42,577 nucleotides of DNA from contig JABHCN010000059.1 in the NCBI GenBank assembly GCA_018673475.1, positions 1-42,577 of the forward strand, given 5' to 3'. How positions within the stretch are numbered: position 1 is the first letter of the stretch; every line of letters starts with the position of its first letter. The translations under genes and the position numbers were made by a program. This DNA comes from Actinomycetota bacterium (GTDB lineage Bacteria > Actinomycetota > Acidimicrobiia > Acidimicrobiales > MedAcidi-G1). Positions 39,305-42,577 of the stretch are shown here, in pieces. The notes below the pieces were generated by a model. The model did not search any database. It worked only from the letters and a program-made list of their open reading frames with translations, and was not told the DNA's origin.

Positions 39305-40531
39305 ATGACGCGCGACGAGGCGAGTGGGAGAGGGCCTGGCTCAGGCGACCTGCCCCGCCACCCGCGCGCCTACGCCGACGACCTGCCCGCTTCGGGAGCG
39401 TGGCAGCCAGGTGACCCGGTTGGTGGTCGCAGCTTCGTGGATGTAGCCCACGGCAGGCCCTTCGTGCTCGAGGGTGGTGGTGTGCTCGAAGAGGTCACCA
39501 TGGCCTATGAGACCTGGGGCGAGTTGGCTCCCGATGCCGACAACGCCGTACTGGTTTGTCATGCACTTACCGGTGACTCCCACGCCTATGGCCGAAGTGG
39601 GCACGGGCATGCGACGCCCGGCTGGTGGAACGGCGTCATCGGCCCGGGTTGTGCACTCGACCCCGACAGGCACTTCATCGTGTGCGTCAATGTGCTGGGT
39701 GGGTGTCAGGGTTCGACGGGTCCGGCATCGATGAATCCGTCCACTGGTCTGCCCTATGGATCCAGCTTCCCCACGATCACGGCAAGGGACATGGTGCGCT
39801 GTCAGGCCGGCGTGGCGGACCACCTGGGAATCGACCGCTGGCTGAGCGTGGTCGGGGGCTCCATGGGAGGCATGCAGGTCCTCGAGTGGGGTGTGATGTT
39901 TCCCCGACGCGTGCGCTCGCTGGCACCTCTGGCGACCACGTTGGCGGCCAGTGCCCAACAGATCGCATGGAGTGCGGTGGGCAGGACCGCACTAGCCCTT
40001 GATCCGCGGTTTCGTGGCGGCGACTACTACGACGCCGAACCCGGCGACGGCCCTGCCGCCGGTCTCGCTGTGGCGCGTTCGGTGGCCCAGGTCACCTATC
40101 GCAGCGATGAGGTTTTCACCGATCGGTTCTCGCGTGAACTCGTCGATCCGCGGTCCCTGTATGACCTGTGGGACCGCTTCCAGGTTGAGTCCTACCTCGA
40201 CTATCACGGCGCCAAGCTGGCCCGTAGGTTTGATGCCAACAGCTACATGGTGCTGAACAGGTCGATGGATCTCCACGACATCGGAAGGGACCGGGGGAGC
40301 CTCGAGTCGGCTGTGAGCCGCTTCCTGTCGGTGCCGGTGATGACGTTGAGCATCGACTCGGACATGTTGTACCCGGTTCACCAGCAGGTGAGCCTGAGGG
40401 ACGTGGTTGTGGCCGCCGGTGGCCGCTGCGATCATCATGTGATCGCCAGCCCAGACGGGCACGACGGATTTCTCCTTGCCACCCACGAGGTGGGTGTGCA
40501 TCTGGCCGACTTTCTCCGGGAGGTGGAGTGA
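39305..40531 (+). CDS. metX: Homoserine O-acyltransferase (acetyltransferase type)
   Basis: 408 residues. It activates homoserine for methionine synthesis. The alpha/beta-hydrolase fold is clear: 'VLVCHALTGDSHAYG' (oxyanion region), 'VCVNVLGGCQGSTGPASMNP', nucleophile Ser186 in 'VVGGSMGGMQVLEWG', acid in 'LSIDSDMLYPVHQQ' and His in 'SPDGHDGFLL'. This is the MetX family and not MetA. Acetyl or succinyl use cannot be decided by eye, since MetX members do both. Start: ATG 39305, with GGAGG at 39294-39298; an upstream in-frame GTG at 39281 lies between the riboswitch and this site. It is the first gene after the SAM riboswitch. Confidence 0.94.
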   Translation: MTRDEASGRGPGSGDLPRHPRAYADDLPASGAWQPGDPVGGRSFVDVAHGRPFVLEGGGVLEEVTMAYETWGELAPDADNAVLVCHALTGDSHAYGRSGHGHATPGWWNGVIGPGCALDPDRHFIVCVNVLGGCQGSTGPASMNPSTGLPYGSSFPTITARDMVRCQAGVADHLGIDRWLSVVGGSMGGMQVLEWGVMFPRRVRSLAPLATTLAASAQQIAWSAVGRTALALDPRFRGGDYYDAEPGDGPAAGLAVARSVAQVTYRSDEVFTDRFSRELVDPRSLYDLWDRFQVESYLDYHGAKLARRFDANSYMVLNRSMDLHDIGRDRGSLESAVSRFLSVPVMTLSIDSDMLYPVHQQVSLRDVVVAAGGRCDHHVIASPDGHDGFLLATHEVGVHLADFLREVE

Positions 40532-40532
40532 C

Positions 40533-41720
40533 ATGGCTGAACAGGACATTTCAGACAGGGACCGGGCTCCTGAGACGATGGCGATCATGGCCGGCCGTGA
40601 GTCCAACCAGGGGGCTCTCGCTCCGATCCTGTGGGCTACGACGGCGTTTGCCTACGACTCTGTTGTCCAGGGCCACAGCCTCGCCACCGGGGTGGCTCCC
40701 GAGCGCTTCTACTCTCGCTACGGGAACCCCACCATCAACGCCTTCGAGACGACCATCTCCGAACTCGAGGGTGCTGAGGCATCCCGTGCGTTCGCCTCGG
40801 GAATGGGGGCTATGAGCGCTGTCGTTCTGGGGCTGTGTTCGACCGGCGACCACATCGTCGCCCAGCGCCAGATCTACGCAGGCACGCAACTGCTGCTCCA
40901 GACCGTGTGTCCACGGTTCGGCATCGACGTGACATTCGTGGACGGAACACAGCCGGGTGCGTTCGCCGAGGCCATCCGCCCCGGCAAGACGATGCTCGTC
41001 GTGGCCGAGACCCCTGCCAACCCGTACCTGGACCTCGTCGACCTGGATGAACTAGGTGCGCTGGTCGGCCCCATGACCGTCGTGGATTCCACGTTTGCGA
41101 CACCGCTCGGACAGCAGCCGATCGCCCACGGAGTTGACCTGGTCGTCCACTCGGCCACCAAGGCCATTGCCGGCCACAACGACGCCAGCATCGGTGTCGT
41201 GTCGGGTTCCGAGGATCTGATTGCATGGCTCTGGAGCTTTGCGGTGCTCCACGGTGCCAACGCCTCGCCGACCGACGCCCTCAACGCCCACCGCGGCCTA
41301 CGAACCCTCGGCGTCCGCCTGGCCAGGCAGACAGCCACCGCCCAGCGTCTCGCCGAGTTCCTGGAAGGTCACGGATCTGTCAGCCGGGTCGCCTATCCGG
41401 GCCTGGAGTCGCATCCCCAGCACGACCTGGCGAGGCGGCAGATGAGCTCGATGGGCGGCCTGTTGACGTTTGATCTGGTCGGTGGCAGCGAGGCGGGGGA
41501 GAGGTTGGTGGAGTCCACCTCGGTGGCGATCCTGGCTTCCACGCTGGGTGGCCCCGAGACCCTGGTGACCCACCCGGCCAGCACGACCCATGTGGGTCTG
41601 ACCGAGGAGGAGCAGGCCGCAACCGGAATCGGGCCGGGAACGATCAGGGTCTCGTGTGGCCTCGAGGACACCGACGACGTGGTGGCCGACTTTGAGGCTG
41701 CCCTTGCGGCTGCCGGCTGA
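40533..41720 (+). CDS. metZ: Homocysteine synthase (O-acyl-homoserine sulfhydrylase, Cys/Met PLP family)
   Basis: 395 residues. The Cys/Met-metabolism PLP fold is complete: 'ERFYSRYGNPTINAFETTIS', 'AFASGMGAMSAVVLGL', 'VAETPANPYLDLVDL' and 'VVDSTFATPLGQQPIAHG', with PLP lysine Lys210 in 'VVHSATKAIAGHNDASIG'. It would combine the MetX product with sulfide to give homocysteine. Length and operon position fit MetZ better than the longer MetY, but cystathionine gamma-synthase activity is possible. The ATG begins one base after the metX stop; GGAGG and GTGGAG lie just upstream. Both genes share the SAM riboswitch. Confidence 0.88.
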   Translation: MAEQDISDRDRAPETMAIMAGRESNQGALAPILWATTAFAYDSVVQGHSLATGVAPERFYSRYGNPTINAFETTISELEGAEASRAFASGMGAMSAVVLGLCSTGDHIVAQRQIYAGTQLLLQTVCPRFGIDVTFVDGTQPGAFAEAIRPGKTMLVVAETPANPYLDLVDLDELGALVGPMTVVDSTFATPLGQQPIAHGVDLVVHSATKAIAGHNDASIGVVSGSEDLIAWLWSFAVLHGANASPTDALNAHRGLRTLGVRLARQTATAQRLAEFLEGHGSVSRVAYPGLESHPQHDLARRQMSSMGGLLTFDLVGGSEAGERLVESTSVAILASTLGGPETLVTHPASTTHVGLTEEEQAATGIGPGTIRVSCGLEDTDDVVADFEAALAAAG

Positions 41721-41755
41721 GGTGGGTCAGGCAGCAGGGGTGCTCAGCTGTCCAC

Positions 41756-41761
41756 TACGAT
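41756..41761 (+). promoter_or_regulatory. Candidate -10 (TACGAT) for the small membrane-protein gene
   Basis: TACGAT lies 25 bases before the ATG at 41787, after the metZ stop at 41720. No -35 is clear. Confidence 0.3.
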
Positions 41762-41786
41762 TGCCTGCCGGAACTGGTTGTTGAAG

Positions 41787-42200
41787 ATGGGGAATCTGGT
41801 GCACACACCGGTACAGAGGATCGTGGCGATGCTGCTTGCTGTCGGCTCGGCCGCGGCCGTGGTGTTTCTCGTAGCCGATCCTGTGTTGGCCCAGGTCACC
41901 ACCGTCGAGACCATCCCTCCCGCCGTCGACGAAAACGGCCTCACGGCCGGTGAGCGCATTGACCAGATCGTGTTCTCGATCCGACTCATCGCCGTTGCCC
42001 TGCTGGCGGTCACCGCCGCCTTCTGGTGGCACACCCGCCCGGGCCGAAGGGCTGGCGCCACAGCTGTCTCCGAGCCGACCGGCGAGGAACCAACCGCTGA
42101 AGAGGTAGTGCCCAGCGACCCGGAGTTGGAGGACCTGCTCTCGCTCCACCTGGGTGTCGATGTCACGGCCGACACCGTCGTGGCCGTCGAGACCGGGTGA
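41787..42200 (+). CDS. Small membrane protein of unknown function
   Basis: 137 residues; I do not recognise a family. Residues 11-30 form a hydrophobic segment ('IVAMLLAVGSAAAVVFLVAD') ending in 'PVLA|Q', which looks like a signal-peptidase site or a membrane anchor. A short outside part with many Thr and Pro follows, then a second membrane helix at about 61-81 ('IVFSIRLIAVALLAVTAAFW') with a positive stop 'RPGRR'. The rest is acidic (EPTGEEPTAEE). The predicted layout is out, then one helix, then an acidic cytoplasmic tail. A TTG at 41778 is a possible longer start. The next small gene starts four bases after the stop, so they form a pair. Confidence 0.6.
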   Translation: MGNLVHTPVQRIVAMLLAVGSAAAVVFLVADPVLAQVTTVETIPPAVDENGLTAGERIDQIVFSIRLIAVALLAVTAAFWWHTRPGRRAGATAVSEPTGEEPTAEEVVPSDPELEDLLSLHLGVDVTADTVVAVETG

Positions 42201-42204
42201 GTCG

Positions 42205-42435
42205 GTGAGTAACCCCGAACTGGATCTCGACGCAATGCTGGCCCGGTTCAAGGAGAGGGCCGAGGCGGTCCGATCGCGGAACATGCCACCGATCGGCGGC
42301 GAGGAGCGGCAGAGGTTCATCGACCAGGCCCAGGCCGACTTCATGGACTTTGCCATCATCGCCGACGCCGACGCCAGCATCGAAGACGGCGTCCTCACGC
42401 TGCGCACTGATCTGAGCAGCGGCGACGAGGGCTGA
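42205..42435 (+). CDS. Small acidic protein of unknown function
   Basis: 76 residues, GTG start at 42205, four bases after the preceding stop. A coding sequence is supported by the tight spacing and by a well-behaved amphipathic helix 'AMLARFKERAEAVRSRNMPP'. This leads to 'EERQRFIDQAQADFMDFAII' and a short beta-like end ('GVLTLRTDL'). I recognise no family. It is soluble. It ends ten bases before the terminator hairpin at 42445. Confidence 0.6.
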   Translation: MSNPELDLDAMLARFKERAEAVRSRNMPPIGGEERQRFIDQAQADFMDFAIIADADASIEDGVLTLRTDLSSGDEG

Positions 42436-42444
42436 GGTAAGCCT

Positions 42445-42469
42445 CATGCGACCCCGGACGGGTCGCATG
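42445..42469 (+). terminator. Perfect ten-pair hairpin after the small-protein genes
   Basis: CATGCGACCC (42445-42454) pairs perfectly with GGGTCGCATG (42460-42469) across a CGGAC loop. It separates the small genes from the tRNA. There is no U-run. Confidence 0.65.
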
Positions 42470-42484
42470 GAGCGGTGGGCCCGC

Positions 42485-42490
42485 TACAGT
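42485..42490 (+). promoter_or_regulatory. tRNA-Gly promoter (-10 TACAGT)
   Basis: TACAGT lies 11 bases before the first base of the tRNA. No -35 match is evident. Confidence 0.45.
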
Positions 42491-42501
42491 TACGCCCCGA
42501 C

Positions 42502-42577
42502 GCGGACGTAGCTCAGCTGGTAGAGCATCACCTTGCCAAGGTGAGGGTCGCGGGTTCGAATCTCGTCGTCCGCTCCA
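42502..42577 (+). tRNA. tRNA-Gly (anticodon GCC), CCA encoded
   Basis: The cloverleaf closes: acceptor GCGGACG with CGTCCGC, D arm GCTC/GAGC, anticodon stem TCACC/GGTGA around loop TTGCCAA (anticodon GCC), and a T arm with TTCGAAT. A T discriminator and encoded CCA end exactly at the last base of the window. Confidence 0.97.

Noticed and set aside
1-42577. CRISPR array, insertion sequence, phage or toxin-antitoxin system
   Set aside because: No spaced direct repeats, transposase motifs, integrase or phage proteins, or toxin-antitoxin pairs were seen; gene content is housekeeping throughout.

Overview
The window reads as a chromosomal housekeeping segment of a GC-rich actinobacterium, most likely of the class Acidimicrobiia (class is an inference). 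The phylum call rests on three things. The order rpsO-pnp-M16 peptidase-dapB-dapA-rnj-ftsK-pgsA-recA-miaB-miaA-dapF-hflX-lexA/LysM closely follows the well-known order in Mycobacterium tuberculosis. The LexA operators are of the GAAC-N4-GTTC type. Many genes carry a TANNNT promoter hexamer only 6-9 bases before the start codon, as in actinobacterial leaderless genes. I see no mobile element, CRISPR array, phage gene or rRNA, and no gene-free stretch longer than 300 bases.

Layout. 1-978: two VOC-fold proteins on the minus strand, the first cut by the window edge, behind a palindromic operator-like site. 1244-5571: rpsO, pnp (with an acidic repeat tail) and an M16 zinc peptidase. 5630-12991: dapB, a SURF1 protein, an unrecognised winged-helix protein, dapA, RNase J and FtsK. 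13023-17080: a Ca2+/Na+ exchanger, rimO, pgsA and cinA. 17099-18870: msrB and recA, divergent around a LexA-controlled promoter. 19000-26700: miaB, miaA, dapF, hflX, then dapC, dapD and dapE. 26717-27956: lexA and a LysM-domain SOS protein, divergent, with three LexA sites between them. 27996-32446: a RibD-C type reductase, a B12-dependent ribonucleotide reductase and thymidine kinase. 32498-37360: an FadE5/DmdC-type acyl-CoA dehydrogenase, lgt, a class III cyclase, an alkyltransferase-like protein and a DEAD-box helicase. 37369-39090: a solitary N6-adenine DNA methyltransferase. 39113-41720: a SAM riboswitch with metX and metZ. 41787-42577: two small unknown proteins and tRNA-Gly(GCC).

How they work together. 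Six enzymes of the succinylase route to meso-diaminopimelate (DapA, B, C, D, E, F) lie within about 21 kb, mixed with RNA processing (PNPase, RNase J), tRNA and ribosome modification (MiaA, MiaB, RimO) and cell-envelope or division genes (FtsK, PgsA, Lgt). RecA, LexA and the LysM protein form an SOS module followed by dNTP-supply genes (NrdJ, Tdk). Methionine synthesis at the right end is under SAM control. The most useful second-look items are the recurrent leaderless promoter spacing, the shared SOS promoter architecture, the Ser-for-Cys change in the DapF active site, the orphan DNA methyltransferase and the unassigned winged-helix protein. I did not find a convincing new multi-gene system.
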